Shown: positions 39,301 to 47,842 of the stretch, one piece after another
How the letters are laid out: every line of letters starts with the position of its first letter
Position numbering within the stretch: the first letter of the stretch is position 1
From: Leadbetterella sp964563435
GTDB lineage: Bacteria; Bacteroidota; Bacteroidia; Cytophagales; Spirosomataceae
Reading direction: 5' to 3'
Assembly: GCA_964563435.1 (NCBI GenBank)
Contig: CAZLXI010000023.1
Location: 11,471-75,470 of the forward strand
DNA: 64,000 bases
The notes under the pieces: model-generated
Database searches by the model: none
Told to the model about the DNA's origin: nothing
Seen by the model: only the letters and a program-made list of their open reading frames with translations
Position numbers and translations under genes: made by a program

Positions 39301-41000
39301 TCGTCATCCTGGTATTTAATCCAGGAAAGATTCCCGTTCATGGTAAAGAAATAATCCACGATCTCCTTAGGACTTATCGGAAGGGTCGAAAGGGTTTTTC
39401 CTGTTTCAAAGTCTATCTCTCTGATTAGGTTTCCCAAAAATCTGGTATTCTTATCCGTTTGAATAAGCTCCGGACGTTTGAGATATTTTTCCCTGTCGGC
39501 ATATCTGGCTTCAACAGAAACGATACGGGAGCGCTCAGGGAAATATTGAATCAATTGGTGATCGCCATAGTCTTTTTGTGTGTTATCCCATTGTGGCATT
39601 TCAACAAATTGCCCTGCCCTCAAATCGTATATTTTTAACCAGTCGGAAAGCTTATTCCTTTTTTTCACTCCGGCACTATGAAGCTTAACCAGGACTTTAG
39701 AACTATCTATTGGCGTCAACCACATATTATCATATTCTCCCGGTAAAGACACTGAGTCTAAAAGCTTCTGCCCGGTAAGTTGAAAGATATGGAAGTTCTT
39801 TTTGGTATAATCTGCCAAAATAAACCGGTCAATATGGGGGAACAAAAAACTGGCTGCACCCAAATAGCCTTTTTTCCATTCATTTATTTTAGCCGAAACA
39901 TTCGCTTCAGGCCTTGGAGAATCACTCTTTTTTATACCTTTCAAAGGGCGGGTCACTACCGAATTATCTTCATTGTTTATCTTATTTATCCAAAAGCACC
40001 GGTTGGCTTCACCGTTATAAAAAAAAGGTTGCTGAAAGGTATACCCGCCACTATTAAAATCTGTAGTAACACTTACTTTCGTCTCTAAATCAACTAATCT
40101 TATAAGACCTGTTTCTACATCCTGTACGAGAGCAAAGTGACCGTCTTTAGAAATGTCATACACTGTGTTGGCTTCGATTACTTTTTCCGGGTTATAAGCC
40201 GTATCATTTCTTTTCAATTTGAAAACCCGGGTATTAATAACCGCATAATTTTCATGTTCTTCAACGATCAGCATACCATTTCTCTCATCCAGTTTGAACA
40301 TGTATTGCCCTGTCGGTAAAGGAATATTGTAAACTTGCTCCGTCTCAACATTAATGACCATTAGCTTCTCTTCAACCGATACAATCACCTCATCAGCAGA
40401 AATAAATCCCAAGATCCATCCGTCAACCGGAATATTTTTTACCTGGTTTAGGCTGTCATTCGTATAATCCCATAAATAGTACCTGGTTTCCAGAAGGTTA
40501 TCTTTAGGCATATATACTCTCCCGGTAATTATCGATCTTCCTTTCTGTGAAGAAAAATGAAACCTCTCAACCGAAAAGTTTTCTATTCTTTCACGATATA
40601 TAAGGTTTGCCTCCTTGTTTTGAGACCGTAAATTATAAATAGTGATTTGGGCTATATTATTATCTTTAACGGCACAAAATTCTCCATCACCGGAAACATT
40701 TAAAAAAGCCCCGTTAAACCGGTTAGCTACCCCACTGAAGACATCAATATGATCAACATATTTATCTCCACTATCATCAGGAGAATACACCCGATTGAAT
40801 CTGAAAACTGATTTCCTGTCAGGAGATACCCGAATGTCTGATTCTCCCTGTATTTTTATTCTGTAAGGCATCAACAATTCCACCGATTGAGAATAGCCTG
40901 ACACAGGTAGAAAACAGATAAAGAAACTTGCAATCTGCAATTGGATCCGGGTTAAAACTGCATAAATAATGAATGGTTTTAGGGCGGGGAAATTTTCCAT
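36357..41000 (-). CDS. Giant exported caspase with beta-propeller-like sensor region
   Basis: A protein of 1547 residues. A hydrophobic segment at about 12-35 ends in a signal-like VSGYSQ. Residues about 40-1150 form many short beta repeats that look like two or more WD40/propeller folds. The C-terminal caspase domain (about 1280-1547) has His1355 (SLSGHGILD) and Cys1405 (IDACHSGE). An EF-hand-like loop, DENSDGVITISE, comes near residue 1500, then the tail HESDFRVW typical of this caspase group. A calcium requirement is plausible. It is the largest member of the cluster and lies at its edge. Confidence 0.9.
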   Translation of the reverse strand: MENFPALKPFIIYAVLTRIQLQIASFFICFLPVSGYSQSVELLMPYRIKIQGESDIRVSPDRKSVFRFNRVYSPDDSGDKYVDHIDVFSGVANRFNGAFLNVSGDGEFCAVKDNNIAQITIYNLRSQNKEANLIYRERIENFSVERFHFSSQKGRSIITGRVYMPKDNLLETRYYLWDYTNDSLNQVKNIPVDGWILGFISADEVIVSVEEKLMVINVETEQVYNIPLPTGQYMFKLDERNGMLIVEEHENYAVINTRVFKLKRNDTAYNPEKVIEANTVYDISKDGHFALVQDVETGLIRLVDLETKVSVTTDFNSGGYTFQQPFFYNGEANRCFWINKINNEDNSVVTRPLKGIKKSDSPRPEANVSAKINEWKKGYLGAASFLFPHIDRFILADYTKKNFHIFQLTGQKLLDSVSLPGEYDNMWLTPIDSSKVLVKLHSAGVKKRNKLSDWLKIYDLRAGQFVEMPQWDNTQKDYGDHQLIQYFPERSRIVSVEARYADREKYLKRPELIQTDKNTRFLGNLIREIDFETGKTLSTLPISPKEIVDYFFTMNGNLSWIKYQDDDDLFGGEIQWYDLKNQKARGKFGIYFNTVIPLNNNLVLLESPHENVVFDTEVQEKVKTYGELSLGGSLSDERSILIHEKRIGRWDKIHANAIEVIDYDRLDAPVNTLTFDGDVVGKYLDKIQNILYVLILTKSDDEEYAYQVQKIDLDMNKNQGQIHQVSLTSKNDVLEPKILRSDNPGEITVQYDDLSWRVIDLKTGRATRSIKIPDSKNTGQLFETFLSPDQSVLTLISRQISSSGVTINEYVPPKSSLLIQKWNTNSWALISGDTMDIQEDYQVLNFENLALDAENNLYSVEKSEDIWKINIKKRKFEKLTDKTVSPFSLEMIKNSQGEMMAYYFKDTKDQYILNLVHNSRVKKYKIPFSVFEPLMKNKDHFYWSETFPDPPDISGNIYKRFNIRNGEVTELKNNVHAVINDEETFYAGWNSTSEGKYGFGVIDNSLSGIVTVYDTVKTPYGSMITQRSFDKAFILMEEADQSQRIDFKPVLTTFTKDNNFFAMVVKGSPQIWIYNTRTGEKVIGFYGAGINDFLTVTPDHYYTGTLEVVKKIRFLEKGQNLDVSTYDWWRNRPDILVRRLGSGDSTLSATLRLAWEKRLNKANVTRSHPGSVELLPVCRITNEKELSHFEKKASVNIVLEATSEHEIIKMLYVFVNGTNVLKKEVAGTGKKTVTHSIDIVLTSGLNNISIYCVDEAGLASPKISYSIFYEGEEEKETVYYVGLGVGNYNDSTYNLKYTVKDINDMDSAFKRRFTNTLKTYTFTNEKVNRQTINNIKGLLSNVKANDKVIISLSGHGILDAKQNFYFATPETDFSNPTDKSISYDDIEKLLDSLPTRNKLLLIDACHSGETDREGKSDNSEEGNLPGNVTAKPRGSIGQGKQAKIGLQNSFKVMQQIFSDFQTGNGTTIISAAGGEEYAFESEEWKNGVFTYSVLRGLADLKADENSDGVITISELQRYVSRQVQTLTNGKQQPTSRQYNHESDFRVW

Positions 41001-41118
41001 TTAAACTGTCATCAGGATGAATATCTCGACTCATGAGTAAAACCACATACTATCAGTAAGGTATGCTCATCCAAATATAAATTCTTTTAGCAAAAAATTA
41101 AGCATAGCTTAAAATAAA

Positions 41119-41155
41119 AGTCTCCCGCATTTGTCTTCGACAAACACAGGAGACT
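41119..41155 (-). terminator. Terminator after the nfeD-like gene
   Basis: Outer arms AGTCTCC/GGAGACT and inner arms TTTGTC/GACAAA form a stem interrupted by internal mismatches. Read on the minus strand it is followed by TTTTATTTT. It lies 23 bp after the nfeD stop. Confidence 0.75.
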
Positions 41156-41177
41156 CACTCAGAATTCCCCTTATACG

Positions 41178-41603
41178 TTACGCCGGATCCACGATCAGTT
41201 TAATCCCGTCGATCTTCCTGATCTTCACCCGCGCATTCTTTTCGATACTTTGATCGGCATCCGAATACGCGATCCAGTCGGCCCCGCGGTAAAATACCTT
41301 CCCCTCACCGTGCGGCGGGATGGACGCTGACACCCGGGCAAAATCATCTACGATCTCCTTAAACTCTTTGGCGTTTTTGTTAAACACCTCCAGCAGCCGC
41401 TTCCGGAAGATCAGAAGGCTACCCATGGAGGCCACGCCGAAGATCAGCAACTGGGCCGTCAGGTCATCGGCAAGACCCAGGTAAATAAAAAGTGCAGTGA
41501 TCAATGCCCCTATTCCAAAAAAGATGGAGTAAAAGGATACCGAAAGGACTTCGGTGATCAGAAGGGCGACTCCAAGAATTATCCAAATGCTGATGGGCTC
41601 CAT
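41178..41603 (-). CDS. NfeD-like membrane protein
   Basis: A protein of 141 residues with two or three membrane helices in the first 75 residues and a C-terminal OB-fold (ASIPPHGEGKVFYRGADWIAY split by a short turn). It is the short NfeD form, which partners stomatin/SPFH proteins in membrane microdomains. It lies 2 bp downstream of the band-7 gene in an operon. Function beyond the membrane-quality-control link is unknown. Confidence 0.88.
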   Translation of the reverse strand: MEPISIWIILGVALLITEVLSVSFYSIFFGIGALITALFIYLGLADDLTAQLLIFGVASMGSLLIFRKRLLEVFNKNAKEFKEIVDDFARVSASIPPHGEGKVFYRGADWIAYSDADQSIEKNARVKIRKIDGIKLIVDPA

Positions 41604-41605
41604 AA

Positions 41606-42517
41606 TTATTTCTTGTTTTCTTGTTTAATAACATTCATTGCTGTAGCTATAACGCTTGACATATCCGCCAGATTAGTAGGCAGGATCATGGTATTGTTGG
41701 TTTTCGCCAGCTTACCAAACTGCTCGATATAATCTCCCGCCACTTTCATTTGTACAGCTTCCATTCCGCCTTTTTCCTGGATGGCCTCTGCTACCAGTCT
41801 TATCGACTCAGCAGTTGCCTCCGCCACTGAACGTATGGCAGATGCCTCTCCCTCCGCCTCATTAATCTGCTGTAACTTCTGAGCTTCAGACTCCAGTACC
41901 ACACGCGCCTTTTCGCCTTCTGCCAGGTTAATGGCAAACTGCTTTTTACCTTCCGACTCCAGAATAACCGAACGTTTCTCACGTTCTGCCTGCATCTGTT
42001 TCTCCATGGCAGCCAATACCGTAGCAGGAGGCGTGATGTTTTTAATCTCATAACGCAGTACTTTCACTCCCCAGCCAATGGCTGCTTCATCGATTGCCGC
42101 TACCACGGCATGATTGATCACCATACGTTCTACAAACGTCTTATCGAGGTCGATCTTACCGATTTCACTACGCATAGTAGTTTGGGCCAGCTGCGTAACC
42201 GCAAAAACATAATCATTAATACCGTAAGATGCCTGCTTGGGATCGATTACCTGCAAAAATATTACCCCATCTACCCTCACCTGAACATTATCGCGGGTGA
42301 TACAGATCTGTTCATGAATATCATACGCTTTCTCCTTTAAACTGTGCTTATACGCAATCCGGTCAAAAAACGGGATAATAAAATTAATGCCGGGCTGAAG
42401 TACACCGTTGAACTTTCCCAGGCGTTCCGCAACGAAGGCAGTCTGCTGCGGCACCACTTTTACCCCCATCATAATAAGAACCATCACTAAAAAAACAATA
42501 GCAAGTACAGGATACAT
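41606..42517 (-). CDS. SPFH/band-7 paraslipin (QmcA-like)
   Basis: A protein of 303 residues with an N-terminal membrane helix and a band-7 domain (about 20-180, QQTAFVAERLGKF at its start). A helical, Glu/Ala-rich coiled coil follows (EKQMQAEREKRSVILESEG, AEGEASAIRSVAEA), ending in a short conserved tail with TMILPTNLADM. It assembles into ring-like cages at the inner membrane and works with the NfeD protein encoded just downstream. Its size is that of the family. Confidence 0.92.
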   Translation of the reverse strand: MYPVLAIVFLVMVLIMMGVKVVPQQTAFVAERLGKFNGVLQPGINFIIPFFDRIAYKHSLKEKAYDIHEQICITRDNVQVRVDGVIFLQVIDPKQASYGINDYVFAVTQLAQTTMRSEIGKIDLDKTFVERMVINHAVVAAIDEAAIGWGVKVLRYEIKNITPPATVLAAMEKQMQAEREKRSVILESEGKKQFAINLAEGEKARVVLESEAQKLQQINEAEGEASAIRSVAEATAESIRLVAEAIQEKGGMEAVQMKVAGDYIEQFGKLAKTNNTMILPTNLADMSSVIATAMNVIKQENKK

Positions 42518-42752
42518 AATATATTTAAATTTAAGTGTTAGAATTCCATTTTCCTCTTACAAAAGTATCATATATCCCGGCTTTAACAACAAATTTCGGA
42601 TAAACGTACCCTTTCAAAAGAGGATAGGCTTCGGAAACGGACAAACGGCAAAACGTTAAACCAAAACTTGAAAAAATACCATATAATATCCGTATCCTTC
42701 GACAAAAAACCAAATAAAAACAGCCGCTGTCCTTCCCACTAAAAAATAATTC

Positions 42753-42760
42753 TATCTTTG
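42753..42760 (+). promoter_or_regulatory. -7 promoter box of aroA
   Basis: TATCTTTG matches TAnnTTTG exactly. Transcription would begin near 42766, leaving a very short leader before the TTG start at 42785. Confidence 0.5.
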
Positions 42761-42784
42761 CCATCCAAACAAAACGCATTTGCT

Positions 42785-44080
42785 TTGAGCCTGTATCATA
42801 TCAGAAAGCCATCCGGAAAATTCAACGAACGCATTGCCCTTGCATCTTCGAAAAGTGAAAGTAACCGGGCTTTGATCATCCATGCGCTCACCGGCTTTAA
42901 AAGCGACTTACAAAATCTTTCCTCGGCGCGGGATACGCAGACCATGATCCGCCTGCTGCAGTCCGATGACTCCACGGCCGATGTGCTGGACGCCGGCACC
43001 ACCATGCGTTTCCTCACCGCCTACTTTTCGGTGACCAACCAGCCCCGGATCATGACCGGTACCACCCGCATGTGCGAACGGCCCATAGGCCTCCTCGTGG
43101 AAGCATTGAAGGAGTTGGGCGCCGATATTGAGTATCTGAACCGGGAAGGCTATCCGCCGCTGAAAATAAACGGTTTCGGGCCTCAGAAAACCAGGGAAAT
43201 AAAGATCCGGGGTGATGTGAGCAGCCAATACATTTCGGCCCTGCTCATGATAGCGCCCCAATTAGAAAAAGGTCTGGAGATTGAACTATTGGGCGAAGTG
43301 GGCTCTATCCCTTATATCACCATGACCATCCGGCAGATGGAAGCCTCCGGCGTGGAGGTTTCGGCCGACTGGGAGAATAAAAAACTCCGGGTAAAACCTC
43401 AGGCTTACCGACCGGTCACTTATAAAATTGAATCCGACTGGTCGGGTGCATCCTACTGGTATGCAGTGGTGGCGCTGGCCGAAGATCCGGCTTCCCGTAT
43501 AGAGCTGCTGGGCCTGAAGCAAAATTCGCTGCAGGGCGATAGCGCCATTGTGGATATCATGGCTCAGCTGGGGGTAAAAAGTGCCTTTACCGAAGACGGT
43601 GTTTTACTGGAGAAGATCCGGCCGTCGGAAACCTTTCGTTGGGATTTTGCCGACTGTCCCGACCTCACCCAAACCGTGGCCGTGGTGCTGGCCGGCTTAA
43701 AGATCGAAGGTGAGCTGACCGGGATAGAAAGTCTGAAAATAAAAGAAACCGACCGCGTACTGGCTCTTCAGAACGAGCTGAAGAAAATAGGCGCTGAGCT
43801 CATAGAAACAGAACCCAATCATAAATATAAGGTCACCCGTTTCTCCGAAGTCACCGAAACTCCGGTGGCCGGCATTCCGGTGGCCGGCACTCCGGTGGCC
43901 GGCACTCCGGAGATCGACACCCCCGTGATCGAGACCTACGATGATCACCGCATGGCCATGGCTTTTGCACCTGTGGCCCTGTTGAGGGATGTTATAATCA
44001 AAGAGCCGGGCGTGGTGGCTAAGTCATATCCGGGGTATTGGGATGATCTGGGGAAGATCGTGGAGATAAACTTAATCTGA
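42785..44080 (+). CDS. aroA: 3-phosphoshikimate 1-carboxyvinyltransferase (EPSP synthase)
   Basis: About 431 residues from the TTG at 42785. An earlier TTG at 42758 lies within the -7 box TATCTTTG (42753-42760) and cannot be the start. No ATG is available. Motifs include SKSESNRALI, GTTMRFLTAYF and the C-terminal TYDDHRMAMAFA. The enzyme condenses shikimate 3-phosphate and PEP in aromatic amino-acid synthesis. Just before the last motif sits PVAGIPVAGTPVAGTPEI, encoded by 15-bp tandem units, an insertion not expected in the family. Confidence 0.95.
   Translation: MSLYHIRKPSGKFNERIALASSKSESNRALIIHALTGFKSDLQNLSSARDTQTMIRLLQSDDSTADVLDAGTTMRFLTAYFSVTNQPRIMTGTTRMCERPIGLLVEALKELGADIEYLNREGYPPLKINGFGPQKTREIKIRGDVSSQYISALLMIAPQLEKGLEIELLGEVGSIPYITMTIRQMEASGVEVSADWENKKLRVKPQAYRPVTYKIESDWSGASYWYAVVALAEDPASRIELLGLKQNSLQGDSAIVDIMAQLGVKSAFTEDGVLLEKIRPSETFRWDFADCPDLTQTVAVVLAGLKIEGELTGIESLKIKETDRVLALQNELKKIGAELIETEPNHKYKVTRFSEVTETPVAGIPVAGTPVAGTPEIDTPVIETYDDHRMAMAFAPVALLRDVIIKEPGVVAKSYPGYWDDLGKIVEINLI
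43862..43921 (+). repeat. 15-bp in-frame minisatellite in aroA
   Basis: Units of CCGGTGGCCGGCA(T/C)T repeat three times, then a diverged fourth unit. They encode PVAG(I/T) without shifting the frame. Array length could vary between strains. Confidence 0.85.
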
Positions 44081-44187
44081 AATAATTCTGTTATTTTTGT
44101 ATAAAAGGTAAAGGCCTCATACGAGAAAGACAGAAGAGTTCGTATTAAAACGGAGAATATATGGGACAGTATATAATCGAATAAATT

Positions 44188-44406
44188 ATGAAAACCATAA
44201 CAATATATCCTAAAGACCAAAAGCAACAATCTTTGCTCCAATCTTTGCTGAAAGAAATGAAAATACATTTCAAGATTGAAAGATCGGAAGAAACACTATC
44301 CGAAGAAGCCTTTTATGCAAAGGTCGATAAATCCATAGAACAAGCGGAGGCAGGAAAATTAAAGACACTTCCTCCGGAAAATCAGAAGGAAATGCTTGGT
44401 TTATGA
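44188..44406 (+). CDS. Antitoxin of a YoeB-type toxin-antitoxin pair
   Basis: A protein of 72 residues with a polar N-terminal strand and helices, followed by an acidic tail (EEAFYAKVDKSIEQAEAG). It overlaps the toxin start by 4 bp (ATGA). A possible -7 box, TATTTTTG, lies at 44092-44099. Antitoxin identity rests mainly on position and size. Confidence 0.8.
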   Translation: MKTITIYPKDQKQQSLLQSLLKEMKIHFKIERSEETLSEEAFYAKVDKSIEQAEAGKLKTLPPENQKEMLGL

Positions 44407-44681
44407 ATTATACAATTCAATATACTGAAGAAGCAGAAAAAGATTTTGAGAAACATAAAAAATCCGGCAATAGGAAACTCCTGGCTAAATTAGACAAACT
44501 TCTGACAGAACTAAGAGAACATCCTGCATCAGGTACAGGAAAACCTGAATTACTTAAACACTATTCCGTTCCAACCTGGTCAAGACGAATTACAGATAAG
44601 CACCGGTTGATCTACAGAATTCATGATGACCGGGTAATTGTCCTTGTCTTATCTGCCTGGGGACATTATGATGATAAATAG
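44403..44681 (+). CDS. Txe/YoeB-family mRNA-cleaving toxin
   Basis: A protein of 92 residues with the RelE/YoeB fold. Family motifs are GTGKPELLKHY (Glu49), RRITDKHRLIY (Arg68) and the C-terminal WGHYDDK with His88 and Tyr89. It cleaves mRNA in the ribosomal A site when freed from its antitoxin. All expected catalytic residues are present, so it is probably active. It overlaps the antitoxin gene by 4 bp. Confidence 0.92.
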   Translation: MNYTIQYTEEAEKDFEKHKKSGNRKLLAKLDKLLTELREHPASGTGKPELLKHYSVPTWSRRITDKHRLIYRIHDDRVIVLVLSAWGHYDDK

Positions 44682-44721
44682 ATTCGGGACAGTGTCTGTA
44701 AATTTTATTTAAGTTTGTAAT

Positions 44722-44925
44722 ATGAATAATTTCAGATTAGACAGAACTGCTTTCAAAGCCCAAACAGCTAATGAAGCAGCTAACCATTCGAGCCATTACA
44801 ATAAATTATCCTGGCAGGAACGGCTTCAGATTTCTGCTTATCTGAATAGTATTGCCTATAATTATCCTCTGCAAAACCCACCTCAAATGGATAAAACAAA
44901 ATTCTCTGTCCGGGGAAACAACTAA
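44722..44925 (+). CDS. Small protein paired with a nucleotidyltransferase
   Basis: A protein of 67 residues starting MNNFRLDRTAFKAQT, with SWQERLQISAYLNSIAY in the middle. This small protein is often found directly upstream of DUF6036-like nucleotidyltransferases in Bacteroidota. It lies 3 bp before that gene here. It could be an antitoxin or activator; function is unproven. Confidence 0.75.
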   Translation: MNNFRLDRTAFKAQTANEAANHSSHYNKLSWQERLQISAYLNSIAYNYPLQNPPQMDKTKFSVRGNN

Positions 44926-44928
44926 CTT

Positions 44929-45381
44929 ATGGGTAATATTTTTAATGACGATTTCAGAGAATTCATTTCTGCTTTAAATAACAGTGAAGTACGATACATT
45001 CTTGTAGGCGGTTTTTCGGTTATTCTGCACGGGTACTCCCGAACCACGGGAGATATGGATATTTGGGTAGAGAGAACCTCAGAAAACTACACTCTTCTTA
45101 AAAGGGCATTTCAGGAGTTTGGGATGCCGGTATTCGACATGACCGAAGAAAACTTTCTTGAACACCCTGTTTGGGATGTTTTTACTTTTGGTATCCCCCC
45201 GGTAGCTATAGATATAATGGTAAAAGTTAAAGGATTAGATTTTAATACTGCTTATGCCGAATCAATAATTTTTGAGGACGAAAATCTAAAAATCAGAACT
45301 TTACATTTAAACCAGCTTATTGAAGCCAAAAGAGAATCAGGCAGGCCGAAGGATCTGGATGATCTTCAGAATATATCCTGA
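44929..45381 (+). CDS. Nucleotidyltransferase (DUF6036/AbiEii-like)
   Basis: A protein of 150 residues with the polymerase-beta-type motif GGFSVILHGYSRTTGDMDIW (Gly27-28, Asp42, Asp44). It is the kind that adds nucleotides to RNA or proteins. Together with the small gene 3 bp upstream it looks like a second toxin-antitoxin-type module next to the YoeB pair. It ends 1 bp before the convergent murF-alr gene. Confidence 0.8.
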   Translation: MGNIFNDDFREFISALNNSEVRYILVGGFSVILHGYSRTTGDMDIWVERTSENYTLLKRAFQEFGMPVFDMTEENFLEHPVWDVFTFGIPPVAIDIMVKVKGLDFNTAYAESIIFEDENLKIRTLHLNQLIEAKRESGRPKDLDDLQNIS

Positions 45382-45382
45382 C

Positions 45383-47815
45383 CTACGCATGATAAAACAC
45401 CCGCTTCACCCGCTCCGACACCCCCGTCAACAGCTCATAAGGAATAGTGCCGATGCGTTTCGCCAGGTCTGAAATGCCGGGGCTTGTACCAAAAACGATC
45501 ACTTCGTCGCCTTCCCGGCAGTCGGCATCGGTAACGTCGATCATAGTCATGTCCATGCATACATTTCCTACGGTTTTACAGAGGGTTCCGTTTACATTCA
45601 CCACGGCATGGCCGCGGCCGAATCGCCGGTCGTAACCATCTGCGTAGCCGATGGCAATGGTGGCTATACGGGAATTACGCTCCAGCACCCCGCTGCGACC
45701 ATAACCCACGGTTTCGCCGGCCGGCAGCTGCCTGATCTGGGAGATGGTGGTTTTGAGCGTAGCTACGGTTTCCAGAACGCCTGTTTCAATTCCTGAAGAC
45801 TCCACACCGTAAAGCCCGATCCCCAGTCGAACCATGTCGTGCCGGGCTTCGGGAAAACGGATGATCCCGGCCGTATTGCAGATATGCCGGAGCGGAGTAT
45901 AGCCGATTTCCGAAATGATCCGGGAAGAAATCTTTTCAAAGCAGGCGATCTGCTCCTGTGAAAACGCATTATGCTCTGCAGCATCTGCGCCTGCCAGGTG
46001 ACTGAAGATACTGGCTACTTCCACCGTGGGGTGTTTTCTCAGGATCTCCGTTAATGCTGCCGCTTCATTTTCCATAAAACCCAGGCGGTGCATTCCTGTA
46101 TCTATTTTCAGGTGTATCCGCGTGATTTCGGTGGGTTCCCAAAGCATTTTGGCTTTCAGGTAGGCTTCCAGTACCCGGAAGCTGTAGATCTCCGGTTCAA
46201 GCCGATACTCAAAAACGGTGGAATAACTTTCGGGGTCGGCGTTCATGACCATAATGGGTAGCGTGATTCCGTTTTGCCGGAGGGCAACGCCTTCGTCGGG
46301 ATAGGCCACTGTGAGGTAATCCACCCGGTGGTATTGCAGCCAGGCGGCCACTTCATTGCCGCTTCCGTAGGCAAACGCCTTCACCATTACCATAAGCTTC
46401 ATTCCCGGGCCTATCCGGCTGCGGTAGAAGTTCAGGTTGTGGGTAATGGCATCCAGGTTAATTTCCAGCACGGTTCCGTGGATGCGCTTCACCAACCTTT
46501 CCACGATCTGTTCGAACGAAAAATACCGGGCACCTTTCACCAGGATAAGCGACTTATGAAAAGTCTCCAACACCCCGCTCTTCAGAAATTCATGGGTGGT
46601 TTTAAAGAGCTTTACCTGTGTTCCGGGTAATTCGACCGGAAACGAGGAAAGATCTTCTCCTATACCAATAAAAGTTTTGATCTTTTGCGGACGGATCAGG
46701 TTTAACATCTCCGTCATAAGCTCCTGCCCCGACAGCCCCGACTGAAACATATCACTCAGGATCAGCACCTTGTCGCGCATGGTATGGGTCTGGCTCATAA
46801 AGTTCATCGCCATTTTCAGCCCGCCCAGGTCATTGTTATAGGTATCGTCTATGAGATAATTGCCCTCACGCCCCTCTTTCAGCTCCAGCCGCATCTCCAC
46901 CGGGTTCAGAAAGCGGAAGCGCTCAAAGAACCGGTCCGTCCCTTTCAGCAGATACAGCCCGGCATAGGCACAATGCACCGCGTTTTCGACAGACGCATTA
47001 TCTGAAAAGGGCAGGATCAGTGTTTCGGAAAAATCGCCCCATGAAACCGTCAAGCTGAACTTATCACCGGCACGGCTCACATCCGAAGCTGACCACGAAA
47101 TAAGCCGGATATCCGGGTTTAAGGGGAGTAAAAAGCCCCTGATCTCTTCCTCCACCTCCCGGTAATCCCGGCAATAGACCAATGCCTCCGCCGACCGGAA
47201 AAGCAGAAGTTTCTCCCGGATCTTCTGACGGTTATTCAGGAAGCCTTCGCTATGCGATGACCCGATATTGGTAAAAATACCCAATGTAGGGCGGATCATT
47301 TCTTCCAGGGCCTGCATTTCGCCCGGTTGTGAGATCCCGGCTTCAAAAATACCCAGATCGTTTTTGGAAGACATTTCCCAAACCGACAGAGCCACCCCGA
47401 TCTGGGAGTTATAGCTGCGCGGACTCTTGACGATATCGAATTCCTCTTCAAGCAGCGAACTCAACCACTCTTTGACAATGGTCTTGCCGTTACTCCCCGT
47501 AATGCCTACCACGGGATAGCTGTACTTTGCTCTCTTCCGGGCGGCCAGATCCTGCAAAGCCGTTATACTGCTGCTCACCGGATAAGCCCGGATCTCCGCT
47601 TTCTCCAAAAACGCTTTCAGCCCAGCGGTAAGCGCATTTTCCTCCACCACAAATTCCCGCAAACCGGCCCGGAACAGGTCTTCAATAAACCGGTGGCCGT
47701 CATGCCGGATCCCCTGAATAGCAAAAAATATACTCTTCTCCGGATCCGACAGAAACCGGCTATCGGTCAGCAGCACCTTCCCCTGGGCCTCCAGCTTATG
47801 TATATCCAAAAACAT
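45383..47815 (-). CDS. Bifunctional MurF ligase / alanine racemase
   Basis: A protein of 810 residues. The MurF half (about 1-440) has the ATP-binding GITGSNGKT (104-112) and attaches D-Ala-D-Ala to UDP-MurNAc-tripeptide. The C-terminal half is a PLP-dependent alanine racemase with the lysine at 479 (MVKAFAYGSG) and GYGRSG near the end. The fusion is a known Bacteroidota arrangement that joins making D-Ala with using it for peptidoglycan. It is full length. The MurF half may be less active in some members; nothing here shows loss. Confidence 0.96.
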   Translation of the reverse strand: MFLDIHKLEAQGKVLLTDSRFLSDPEKSIFFAIQGIRHDGHRFIEDLFRAGLREFVVEENALTAGLKAFLEKAEIRAYPVSSSITALQDLAARKRAKYSYPVVGITGSNGKTIVKEWLSSLLEEEFDIVKSPRSYNSQIGVALSVWEMSSKNDLGIFEAGISQPGEMQALEEMIRPTLGIFTNIGSSHSEGFLNNRQKIREKLLLFRSAEALVYCRDYREVEEEIRGFLLPLNPDIRLISWSASDVSRAGDKFSLTVSWGDFSETLILPFSDNASVENAVHCAYAGLYLLKGTDRFFERFRFLNPVEMRLELKEGREGNYLIDDTYNNDLGGLKMAMNFMSQTHTMRDKVLILSDMFQSGLSGQELMTEMLNLIRPQKIKTFIGIGEDLSSFPVELPGTQVKLFKTTHEFLKSGVLETFHKSLILVKGARYFSFEQIVERLVKRIHGTVLEINLDAITHNLNFYRSRIGPGMKLMVMVKAFAYGSGNEVAAWLQYHRVDYLTVAYPDEGVALRQNGITLPIMVMNADPESYSTVFEYRLEPEIYSFRVLEAYLKAKMLWEPTEITRIHLKIDTGMHRLGFMENEAAALTEILRKHPTVEVASIFSHLAGADAAEHNAFSQEQIACFEKISSRIISEIGYTPLRHICNTAGIIRFPEARHDMVRLGIGLYGVESSGIETGVLETVATLKTTISQIRQLPAGETVGYGRSGVLERNSRIATIAIGYADGYDRRFGRGHAVVNVNGTLCKTVGNVCMDMTMIDVTDADCREGDEVIVFGTSPGISDLAKRIGTIPYELLTGVSERVKRVFYHA

Positions 47816-47842
47816 CTCTTATATCATTACAAATCCCGGAAG

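Noticed and set aside
43697..43948. Antisense frame of repeats HRSAGHRN under aroA
   Set aside because: It is the reverse reading of the 15-bp minisatellite in aroA, not a gene.
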